From: an uncultured Megasphaera sp. | GTDB taxonomy: Bacteria > Bacillota > Negativicutes > Veillonellales > Megasphaeraceae | Length of the DNA stretch: 5,096 bases | Reading direction: 5' to 3' | NCBI RefSeq assembly: GCF_958350005.1 | Contig: NZ_CATWFF010000141.1 | Coordinates: 1 to 5,096 of the forward strand | Shown here: in pieces, positions 1-5,090 of the stretch | Position numbering within the stretch: the stretch's first letter is position 1 | Layout of the letters: each line of letters starts with the position of its first letter | The notes under the pieces: generated by a model | The model's database searches: none | Seen by the model: the letters and a program-made list of their open reading frames with translations, nothing else | Told to the model about the DNA's origin: nothing | Position numbers and translations under genes: made by a program

Positions 1-3000
1 ATACGCCGAGCCTGCAGTTTAATGCCGAAGGCCGCTATCATAGTTCCCGGTATTCGAGTTCGCTTGAAAGCAGCGCTTTGCCGAGCAACTTCTTCCTCCG
101 TGCTGACAGCGGTAAAATCGGTAAATTCTCCATTGCCGGCTGGACGTCGAAGCGGGACATCATGCCTGTATACAGTTCAGAACGCGCCTATGGCGGCTCG
201 TCTGACAACGCCTGGAGTGAAGAATTCAAGCCGTCTCTGCGGTATTTTGGGGATATGAAAAATACCGGCGTAACCGGCAGCTATGAATTCAACAAGGATC
301 ATTCTATTTCCTTTACCATTAATGATGAAGAAAGCGACCTGAAACGATACAATAAATCGGCATCGGATATTGGCAGTGTATTTGAACCGATGCAGGTCTA
401 CAACCGTTCCTTAAAGCGCTCGACCTATAATTTTATCTATAAAGGCCGCGGCGGCACGACGGACTGGCAGGTCAACGTCAATCATGGCAAGGAAAAGGAA
501 AAAGACGTTACCCTCCTGAATTCCGGCAATGGCACGCAGTACAGCGGCGGCAATACCCTGGCCAGTGTGGACTGGCTGGAACATGAACAGACCACAGTCG
601 GCGTCGATTTGCATACCGCTGTCAATGACGCCCATTATTTGAGCTATGGCTTTGGCCATACCCGGGAATGGGCCGAAGGGACGCGCCTCCGCAATGCCCC
701 CAAAACTCGTGTTCAGACGATTAATCCCTGGGACTATGACAAATCCCTGGGCGTAAAGGAGAATACAGGCAGCGGCAAGGATGTGCCCAATTCGTATGTT
801 CATAATTTTGAATATAAGAGAACAGACGGCGGCTTTATGTGGGACAAAGATAAAGAGTTTTACGGCAATGACAAACCGGCCTTTACCTATGATGATGCCA
901 AAAATATGGATCCAGAACTCAAGGCGGCGATTGTTGGTTCGGGCTATGAACCGCCTACCATTACGGATGAAATGCGGCAGAAATATGGCGATATTGTCGA
1001 TCGCTATGCGGCATTTAATGAAGCCGTATCAAAACAAAACGGCCTGATGAATGCCGATGGTACGCCGAATGTGGACAAACTGATGGAAATTATGGCCCAT
1101 GGCGGCAGTATGAAAGAATTCTTTAATCCTGGATTGGCATATTATGGACAGCTGCCTAAGGCAGATGGCAGTAATTATGAGCAGGATAAAAACCTTTTAT
1201 ATAATGGCAAGTATTACGGGCAGGGCTATGACGAACGTGACAACCAGGTGTCTGTCGGCGAAGCGGAAATCAATCGCTATTATGCCTACTTGCAGGATGA
1301 CTGGCAGCTCAACGATACGACGGTCCTGACGCCGTCTCTGCGGCTCGATCACAGCGACCTCTTCGGCAGTCATGTCACAGGCAACATCGGTTTGCTCCAT
1401 AACGTAAACGGCAATGAACATCGCCGCTTCAAGGCCAATGTTGGCACTGGCTATGCCGAACCGGGCATGGGTGAACTCTATTACAACTGGGAAATGTTCG
1501 GCGCATCTGGCAGTCATCTCGGCTGGTACTGGGTCGGCAATCCCGATTTGAAACCGGAAAAATCCCTCAACTTCGATTTGTCCATTGAAGGGGAAAACGA
1601 CAAGACCTATGCCAAAGTCGGCGTGTTCCACAATGAAATTAAAGATTATATGAGTTCCTATTTTACAGGTCAGCTCATTGACTTTGATTTTAATAATGTA
1701 TATGGTACGGGCCTGGAAGCCTATCATCCCGGCGCCGACCGCATCTACAGTTTCCGCAATATCGGCAAGGCGAAGATTACAGGCCTGGAAGCAGAAGTAC
1801 AGCAGAAATTCAACGACAACTGGTCTATGAAGCTGGGATATACATGGCTCCATGCCATTAACTCCAGCGATAAGGACATGCCGCACCGCCTGCTCGACCG
1901 GCCGACGCAGAAATTTGACCTCAGTCTGAACTACCGCAATACGAAAGGAGATTGGCGCGCCGCCATCTGGGGCAGTTACTATGTGAACATGCTGGACAGC
2001 AACTCTGTATCCACCGAAAGCCTGTTTGAAAAAGACGACAACGGCAACTACATCCGCAAACAGGGCAAGTATGCAGAAAAATCCTTCGGCATCTGGAACG
2101 TCATGGTGGAAAAAGACTTCGGCAAGGACTTCACGGCTTATGTAGGCGTCGATAACGTATTTAACCACCAGGACGATGACCGGGCCTTTGCCGACCGGAC
2201 GTACCGTTTTGGCGTCAATATCAAGCTCGACGACCTGAGCGACACGTTCCACCGCAAGACGAGCAAAACCGAATTTGTTCAGGATAAAGATGGCAACACC
2301 GTCGTCGTCAATAAACCGGCTGATTCCTGGTTCATTACGCGGCCAGCTTCAGCAGATACGAGCCGTAAAGCCGGCGATGTACAGCTCTATGGCGATTACC
2401 AGCTGCGCAGCAACATGTACAAAGGTCAGGATAAAGTGGCCATGCGCCAGACGAAGGATACGCAGCCGACCGATGCCGCTGTCCGGAATCATGCCGACAA
2501 AGCCGCCCACGGACTGGAACAGCGCCTGCGCCTCGGTGTGGACTATCAGCTTGCTGACGGCCTGAACCTCAACGTCCTGGGTTCGACGGCCAAAGACCGG
2601 AACGACTATAACGTAGCCGACAAACGGGGTCTCCACGATCCTTATCTGGAAAAAGCGGAACTGACGAAGAGCACGCAGAAGTGGGACTGGACTGTCGGCC
2701 GTATTACGGAACCCATGGGCGTGACGGGATATTACTTCGGCAAGTACTATGACGGCGTCCGCGTAGCCTACAGCAATAAGAACACCCAGGTCATTGCCGG
2801 CTATGGCGATTTCAGCCAGTCTACCGGCGTCAGCGACAGCGCATACAACCATAAGCGGGAAACCATAATTCAGCGGGCACCTACGATCAGTGAATTCTTA
2901 GGGATTATGGATCACGCCGCAGTTCCTGGATTAGCTGTCAATCCGGCCGGGCAGTACAACTACGCCTCTAAATTTGATAATGCCAAGACACCGGAAGAAA

Positions 3001-4211
3001 AATTACAGGTTATGAAGGAATTCGTCCATATTCTGAAGGATATTAATGATGCCTCTGTCCGGGAATATTCCCATGTTAAAATAGATCAGAATACCTACTA
3101 TAAGGGATTCTGGGGTAATGAAAGCGATACGGCTACTTTTGTTGGGCATTATGCAGATCAGTTGAAAAATCGTGTTGGTCTGGATTTAAAAGCAACCGTT
3201 GACGGCCAGTCTGTAGATTTAGGGGGTACCTATACTTTTGAAAGTGGTGCTCATCCATTGGCAGGCCTTTCAGTGACGGATATGTTCGATGCCGATATCG
3301 TAAAGGGCAGAATCCGGTCAGCCCTGCAGAAACTGGGCGCTACGGCATATCAGGACCGCGACAATGGCCAGACCTTGACCTTGGATCAGGCTGTAGATCA
3401 TGCCTTTGCCTCCTATGTCGGTGATACGACCAGCACTGTCCTGGGTGGCTCTACGATACATGTTATCAGCAACCTTATTAATGATCTTGTAAGCGCTCGA
3501 ATTGGAAATTTTGGTTATTTGAAGAATAAGGTATTAAACAATGGTACAGTGCCTATGCCTGGCGTACCCCTTGTGATTACGCAGAAAGGCTATCTCCTGG
3601 ATCAGGATCAGATTCCGGCCATGGATCGGGCTGGCTATATCAAGCTTCGTCATCAGCTTTCCGATACAGTCGGCGTCGAAGCGTGGAAGCTCAATTCCTT
3701 CGGCGAAGGAGCTTACGACGATCAGGGTCACGAAATGAAGATTGCCGACGTCATCGGCGTTGGCAGTCAGATTCGCCTGGGCGACAAAGCCATGCTCTCC
3801 TTTGACTACGGCCAGAACCGCGCCGCTATGGGCAGATACTTCCACGGCGGTATGGGCAATTATGGCGAATACACCGGCGGCGGCAGTACGCCTGATTTCT
3901 GGGTGGCCCGTCTCGATATTGGCCGCGCCGATACGGACGTACCGGGCTCGTGGAACGCCTTCCTCGATTACAAGTCCTTCGACCACGGCGCCTTCCTCGG
4001 CGGCAATGGAACCGCATCTCTGCCGGACCGCTACCTCGACGGCATCCGCAGCTTTACAGCCGGCATCGGCTATGTTCCGTCGAAGAACCTGCTCCTTGAA
4101 GCGTTCTATACCTTCGATGCTCACAGCACGCAGACCCGGGATACGCTGTACACGCCGGAAAGCTTCGACCTCGGCGACTACACCCGCATTCAGGCAACGT
4201 ACAAGTTCTAA
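1..4211 (+). CDS. TonB-dependent receptor barrel fused to a C-terminal porin-like barrel (5' partial)
   Basis: Outer-membrane protein, truncated at its 5' end by the window; the reading phase starts at base 3 and 1402 residues are visible. The TTG at 78 is internal: the frame is open to the edge and residues before it already look like a barrel strand. Residues 1-742 are a TonB-dependent receptor barrel, with alternating strands, the element NPDLKPEKSLNFDLS from residue 513, NIGKAKITGLEAEV, and VDNVFNH near 717 before the closing strand RTYRFGVNIKL. Signal peptide, TonB box and plug must lie upstream. Residues 743-790 are a polar linker. Residues 791-1402 form a second barrel of OmpM-porin character: RLRLGVDYQL, TVGRITEPMG, YYDGVRVAYS, AGIGYVPSKNLLLEAFY and a terminal YTRIQATYKF beta-signal. 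Probable role is energised uptake of a metal chelate, corrinoid or similar ligand; the substrate cannot be read from this part. Residues 278-418 and 944-1193 are large insertions. The receptor identity is strong; the porin assignment is by pattern and less certain. Confidence 0.9.
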   Translation, partial: TPSLQFNAEGRYHSSRYSSSLESSALPSNFFLRADSGKIGKFSIAGWTSKRDIMPVYSSERAYGGSSDNAWSEEFKPSLRYFGDMKNTGVTGSYEFNKDHSISFTINDEESDLKRYNKSASDIGSVFEPMQVYNRSLKRSTYNFIYKGRGGTTDWQVNVNHGKEKEKDVTLLNSGNGTQYSGGNTLASVDWLEHEQTTVGVDLHTAVNDAHYLSYGFGHTREWAEGTRLRNAPKTRVQTINPWDYDKSLGVKENTGSGKDVPNSYVHNFEYKRTDGGFMWDKDKEFYGNDKPAFTYDDAKNMDPELKAAIVGSGYEPPTITDEMRQKYGDIVDRYAAFNEAVSKQNGLMNADGTPNVDKLMEIMAHGGSMKEFFNPGLAYYGQLPKADGSNYEQDKNLLYNGKYYGQGYDERDNQVSVGEAEINRYYAYLQDDWQLNDTTVLTPSLRLDHSDLFGSHVTGNIGLLHNVNGNEHRRFKANVGTGYAEPGMGELYYNWEMFGASGSHLGWYWVGNPDLKPEKSLNFDLSIEGENDKTYAKVGVFHNEIKDYMSSYFTGQLIDFDFNNVYGTGLEAYHPGADRIYSFRNIGKAKITGLEAEVQQKFNDNWSMKLGYTWLHAINSSDKDMPHRLLDRPTQKFDLSLNYRNTKGDWRAAIWGSYYVNMLDSNSVSTESLFEKDDNGNYIRKQGKYAEKSFGIWNVMVEKDFGKDFTAYVGVDNVFNHQDDDRAFADRTYRFGVNIKLDDLSDTFHRKTSKTEFVQDKDGNTVVVNKPADSWFITRPASADTSRKAGDVQLYGDYQLRSNMYKGQDKVAMRQTKDTQPTDAAVRNHADKAAHGLEQRLRLGVDYQLADGLNLNVLGSTAKDRNDYNVADKRGLHDPYLEKAELTKSTQKWDWTVGRITEPMGVTGYYFGKYYDGVRVAYSNKNTQVIAGYGDFSQSTGVSDSAYNHKRETIIQRAPTISEFLGIMDHAAVPGLAVNPAGQYNYASKFDNAKTPEEKLQVMKEFVHILKDINDASVREYSHVKIDQNTYYKGFWGNESDTATFVGHYADQLKNRVGLDLKATVDGQSVDLGGTYTFESGAHPLAGLSVTDMFDADIVKGRIRSALQKLGATAYQDRDNGQTLTLDQAVDHAFASYVGDTTSTVLGGSTIHVISNLINDLVSARIGNFGYLKNKVLNNGTVPMPGVPLVITQKGYLLDQDQIPAMDRAGYIKLRHQLSDTVGVEAWKLNSFGEGAYDDQGHEMKIADVIGVGSQIRLGDKAMLSFDYGQNRAAMGRYFHGGMGNYGEYTGGGSTPDFWVARLDIGRADTDVPGSWNAFLDYKSFDHGAFLGGNGTASLPDRYLDGIRSFTAGIGYVPSKNLLLEAFYTFDAHSTQTRDTLYTPESFDLGDYTRIQATYKF
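2373..4208 (+). other. Porin-like second beta-barrel domain of the fusion protein
   Basis: This domain begins at GDVQLYGDYQLR and ends at the last residue, Phe. Its order of motifs follows the barrel of Negativicutes OmpM-type porins: an opening strand GDVQLYG, then the paired strands RLRLGVDYQL and LNLNVLGSTA. A GR-containing strand follows (WDWTVGRITEPMG, from residue 894), then a YYDGVRVAYS strand, an AGYGDFS turn, and closing strands AGIGYVPSKNLLLEAFYTF and YTRIQATYKF. It lacks the N-terminal SLH domain and coiled coil with which such barrels are usually tethered. No hydrophobic signal sequence or ribosome binding site precedes it, so it is made only as part of the longer chain. The OmpM comparison is from memory of the family, not a search. 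Confidence 0.6.
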
Positions 4212-4215
4212 ACGA

Positions 4216-4378
4216 GTGCTGATACCAGCCCCATCTGGCCGAACTCATACAATAGACAAACTCCTTTCTCCGGCCAGAAGGGCTGTATCATAGATGCTAA
4301 CACCAGCGCGTCCCGGCTTCGTACATACGATGACACAATCTCCCTTTTTCTCCGGGACGCCCTGTGTGATAGATACGC
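4216..4378. repeat. Two imperfect tandem hairpin elements, about 80 bases each
   Basis: Element A (about 4216-4297) and element B (about 4294-4378) align at an offset of roughly 78 bases. They share TGCT-A-A/T-ACCAGC at the left, a pyrimidine-rich CTCC-TTT-CTCCGG segment and TGATAGAT/TCATAGAT at the right. Each folds on itself. In A, TGATA 4220-4224 pairs with 4286-4290, CAGCCC 4226-4231 with 4280-4285, and CTGGCCG 4235-4241 with 4271-4277. In B, GCGTCCCGG 4308-4316 pairs with 4352-4360, and CAC-CAG 4301-4306 with 4362-4368. The arms differ between copies yet remain complementary. No T-tract follows either stem, so they are not ordinary terminators. They lie in the 3' untranslated region of the receptor gene. 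Function unknown. Confidence 0.6.
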
Positions 4379-4429
4379 AAAATCACCGCAGCAGACAGAA
4401 TGCTACCTCTGTTCGCTGCGGTGGTTTTG
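4378..4429. terminator. Long bidirectional intrinsic terminator after the receptor gene
   Basis: CACCGCAGC 4384-4392 pairs with GCTGCGGTG 4415-4423. The stem continues inward with GACAGA/TCTGTT around an eight-base loop at 4400-4407. It continues outward through a T-G pair and CAAAA/TTTTG, so a T-tract is present in both reading directions (4425-4428 on plus, 4382-4379 on minus). It is the first good terminator after the receptor stop codon. It also sits between the receptor gene and the small-RNA promoter at 4441, where it would limit read-through in either direction. Confidence 0.7.
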
Positions 4430-4440
4430 TCGTATATCCA

Positions 4441-4469
4441 TTGAAATTTCCGGGAATCTGTGATATTAT
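4441..4469 (+). promoter_or_regulatory. Promoter of antitoxin-like small RNA 1
   Basis: TTGAAA at 4441-4446, a 17-base spacer and TATTAT at 4464-4469, preceded by TG one base before the -10 (extended -10). This is close to the sigma-A consensus. The predicted transcript start is near 4476. The spacer CCGGGAATCTGTGA is identical in unit 2. Confidence 0.75.
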
Positions 4470-4476
4470 AAAGCTG

Positions 4477-4507
4477 AAAAAGGAACAACCGCCCACAAGG
4501 TGGGTTG
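4477..4507 (-). terminator. Candidate terminator of toxin 1 mRNA
   Basis: Read on the minus strand, CCCAC (4504-4500) and GTGGG (4496-4492) form a short stem, optionally extended by CAA/TTG across a bulge, followed by TTCCTTTTT (4485-4477). It would give a toxin message of about 245 nt whose 3' region is fully antisense to small RNA 1. The stem is short, so termination efficiency is uncertain. Unit 2 has the identical sequence at 4873-4903. Confidence 0.4.
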
Positions 4508-4530
4508 ACCAAAGTAAATAGGTAAGAATT

Positions 4531-4568
4531 CCACCCTTCTACCGGTCAAAGTTTCGGGGTGGTTTTCT
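4531..4568 (+). terminator. Intrinsic terminator of small RNA 1
   Basis: CCACCC 4531-4536 pairs with GGGTGG 4557-4562, with a 20-base loop that contains ACCGGT and GGTCAA, followed by TTTTCTT at 4563-4569. The minus-strand reading gives only AATTCTT after the stem, so in this copy it works mainly for the plus strand. Confidence 0.7.
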
Positions 4569-4573
4569 TATGT

Positions 4574-4666
4574 CTACATTAGCTTCGTGACAAGTGATAA
4601 GATAAATGTCAGCAATGCCAGAATAAACGTACCAAAGGACATTACGTCCTGAAAGGTAAATTTCAT
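4574..4666 (-). CDS. Small hydrophobic type I toxin-like peptide, copy 1 (30 aa)
   Basis: Reading down from ATG at 4666 to TAG at 4574-4576 gives 30 residues: a short polar start (MKFTFQD), a hydrophobic segment containing FGTFILALLTFI, and an end with LVTKL. This is the look of the short membrane-acting toxins called holin-like toxins and of the TxpA/Fst-like type I toxins: one transmembrane helix, an FG-F-LLT pattern and a Lys near the C-terminus. GGAGG (4679-4675) lies eight bases before this ATG. An in-frame ATG at 4672 is only two bases from it, so 4666 is the better start. The ribosome binding site is inside a palindrome. Promoter at 4729-4758, antisense RNA at 4476-4568. The gene's second copy, at 4970-5062, differs at four residues. 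If expressed, the peptide would insert into the inner membrane and depolarise or halt the cell; this is inferred from the family pattern. Confidence 0.75.
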   Translation of the reverse strand: MKFTFQDVMSFGTFILALLTFILSLVTKLM

Positions 4667-4673
4667 AGACATC

Positions 4674-4694
4674 ACCTCCATTTCAAATGGAGGT
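4674..4694 (-). promoter_or_regulatory. Ribosome-binding-site-sequestering palindrome, toxin 1
   Basis: Perfect 21-base palindrome with ten-base arms and a single central base: CCTCCATTT opposes AAATGGAGG, extended by an A-T pair. In the toxin message the right arm is the Shine-Dalgarno sequence GGAGG and the left arm reads ACCTCC, the same as the anti-Shine-Dalgarno of 16S rRNA. The folded message would hide its own ribosome binding site. Such sequestration is common among type I toxin mRNAs. Confidence 0.8.
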
Positions 4695-4728
4695 CAATCC
4701 ACCCTGCAACACAGTTGTTCCGAGGATA

Positions 4729-4758
4729 AGTATATCATAAAGATCACAGGCACTTCAA
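4729..4758 (-). promoter_or_regulatory. Promoter of toxin 1
   Basis: Minus strand: TTGAAG (4758-4753), an 18-base spacer, then TATACT (4734-4729) preceded by TGA, an extended -10. The predicted start is near 4722, giving a leader of about 55 nt that contains the ribosome binding site palindrome. It lies in the 80 bases between the two repeat copies. Confidence 0.65.
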
Positions 4759-4778
4759 TACATACATCATACAATCGA

Positions 4779-4824
4779 CCATCGCAGCCGACAGCATGCT
4801 ACCTCTGTCCGCCGCGGTGGTTTT
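4779..4824 (+). terminator. Hairpin upstream of small RNA 2, counterpart of 4378-4429
   Basis: CCATCGC 4779-4785 pairs with GCGGTGG 4814-4820 (one T-G pair), continuing inward with GC/GC and GACAG/CTGTC, then TTTT at 4821-4824. Compared with copy 1, one C-G pair became T-G and one G-T became G-C, keeping pairing; one A-T pair became A-C and one terminal pair is lost. The flanking A-run of copy 1 is absent, so this one should terminate only plus-strand transcription. Confidence 0.5.
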
Positions 4825-4836
4825 GTCGTATCTCCA

Positions 4837-4865
4837 TTGCATTTTCCGGGAATCTGTGATACCAT
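4837..4865 (+). promoter_or_regulatory. Promoter of antitoxin-like small RNA 2
   Basis: TTGCAT 4837-4842, the same 17-base spacer as unit 1, and TACCAT 4860-4865 with TGA before it. Both hexamers match the consensus less well than those of unit 1 (TTGAAA, TATTAT), so weaker transcription is expected. Confidence 0.55.
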
Positions 4866-4872
4866 AAAGCTG

Positions 4873-4903
4873 AAAAAGGAACAACCGCCCACAAGGTGGG
4901 TTG
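4873..4903 (-). terminator. Candidate terminator of toxin 2 mRNA (distal)
   Basis: Sequence identical to 4477-4507: short CCCAC/GTGGG stem followed on the minus strand by TTCCTTTTT. In unit 2 the stronger bidirectional hairpin at 4921-4964 is met first, so this may serve only as a backup. Confidence 0.3.
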
Positions 4904-4920
4904 ACCAGATTAATTGAGTG

Positions 4921-4964
4921 AAAAATCCACCCGCCTACCGGTCAAAGTATTGGGGTGGTTTTTT
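4921..4964. terminator. Bidirectional terminator between small RNA 2 and toxin 2
   Basis: CCACCC 4927-4932 pairs with GGGTGG 4953-4958, with AAAAA-T on the left (4921-4926) and TTTTTT on the right (4959-4964). It offers a T-tract in both directions, so it could end the small RNA and the convergent toxin 2 message. Unit 1 lacks the left A-run. Confidence 0.65.
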
Positions 4965-4969
4965 CATAT

Positions 4970-5062
4970 CTACGCTAGCTTCGTGACAAGTAATACAATA
5001 AATGTCAGCAATGCCAGAATAAACGTACCAAAGGACATCAAGTCCTGAAAGGTAAATTTCAT
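4970..5062 (-). CDS. Small hydrophobic type I toxin-like peptide, copy 2 (30 aa)
   Basis: ATG at 5062 to TAG at 4970-4972, 30 residues. It has the same start (MKFTFQD) and the same FGTFILALLTFI core as copy 1. Differences are Val to Leu at residue 8, Leu to Val at 23, Ser to Leu at 24 and Met to Ala at 30, so the hydrophobic character is kept and slightly increased. The ribosome binding site and start context are identical to copy 1 (GGAGG eight bases before ATG, inside the palindrome 5070-5090). Its promoter would lie outside the window. Conservation of frame, length and the hydrophobic core while neighbouring bases changed supports both copies being real genes. The toxin role is inferred from the peptide pattern and the convergent antisense RNA; a small membrane regulatory peptide is the alternative. 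Confidence 0.75.
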   Translation of the reverse strand: MKFTFQDLMSFGTFILALLTFIVLLVTKLA

Positions 5063-5069
5063 AGACATC

Positions 5070-5090
5070 ACCTCCATTTCAAATGGAGGT
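5070..5090 (-). promoter_or_regulatory. Ribosome-binding-site-sequestering palindrome, toxin 2
   Basis: Base-for-base identical to the palindrome at 4674-4694: ten-base arms about one central base, one arm carrying GGAGG and the other the ACCTCC anti-Shine-Dalgarno mimic. Its complete conservation between copies that differ by about 10% overall argues for function. Confidence 0.8.

Larger units (their letters stand above)
4476..4568 (+). ncRNA. Small RNA 1, candidate antisense antitoxin
   Basis: An RNA of about 93 nt is defined by the promoter at 4441-4469 and the T-tract ending near 4568. It has no credible coding frame. A 5' stem-loop (CCCAC 4492-4496 with GTGGG 4500-4504, loop AAG) is followed by TTGACC 4505-4510. 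That hexamer is complementary to GGTCAA 4544-4549 in the loop of the terminator hairpin, suggesting a tertiary or alternative pairing. Both elements are unchanged in unit 2, while the spacer between them varies. The RNA converges on the minus-strand toxin gene, whose stop codon is 4574-4576, and would base-pair with the 3' untranslated region of the toxin message. This matches 3'-overlapping type I antitoxins such as RatA or SR4. The transcript is inferred, not demonstrated. Confidence 0.6.
4385..4700. repeat. Long direct repeat, copy 1 (toxin-antitoxin unit 1)
   Basis: This 316-base stretch recurs without insertions or deletions exactly 396 bases to the right (4781-5096). A hand count gives 32 substitutions, about 90% identity. 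The copy holds a hairpin, a plus-strand small RNA with promoter and terminator, and the minus-strand 30-residue peptide gene with its ribosome binding site palindrome. Substitutions cluster in the hairpin arms, the spacer of the small RNA (about 4512-4530), the end of the peptide gene and the terminator flank. The toxin start, ribosome binding site region and 5' hairpin of the small RNA are unchanged. Confidence 0.95.
4872..4964 (+). ncRNA. Small RNA 2, candidate antisense antitoxin
   Basis: Counterpart of small RNA 1, about 93 nt. The 5' stem-loop (4888-4900), TTGACC (4901-4906) and GGTCAA (4940-4945) are all retained. The stretch between them (about 4908-4926) is the most diverged part of the repeat. 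The terminator is stronger than in unit 1 because it ends in six T. It converges on toxin 2, whose stop codon is 4970-4972. Its weaker -10 box raises the possibility that it is less abundant, or that small RNA 1 also acts on toxin 2 message. Confidence 0.55.

Noticed and set aside
1197..2252. Minus-strand open frame of 351 codons
   Set aside because: It lies wholly antisense to the receptor gene, its composition mirrors the plus-strand codons, and it shows no recognisable domain or start context.
2229..2372. Hidden separate start for the porin-like half
   Set aside because: The linker has no ribosome binding site followed by a start codon and no hydrophobic signal peptide, so an independently exported porin is not supported.
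3534..4124. Minus-strand open frame of 196 codons and the overlapping plus-strand frame at 3742-4293
   Set aside because: Both are shadows of the receptor gene in other frames; they are low-complexity in composition and lack ribosome binding sites.
78..4211. TTG at 78 as the real start of the receptor gene
   Set aside because: The same frame is open back to base 3 with barrel-like sequence, there is no ribosome binding site before 78, and a receptor needs a signal peptide and plug upstream.
4294..4521. Open frames on both strands between the receptor gene and toxin 1 (75 and 71 codons)
   Set aside because: They cross hairpins, a promoter and the small RNA, have no ribosome binding site, and are not maintained as frames in the second repeat copy.
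4670..4672. Upstream in-frame ATG as start of toxin 1 (32 residues)
   Set aside because: It is only two bases from GGAGG, too close for normal initiation; the ATG at 4666 has the usual eight-base spacing. The same holds for copy 2.
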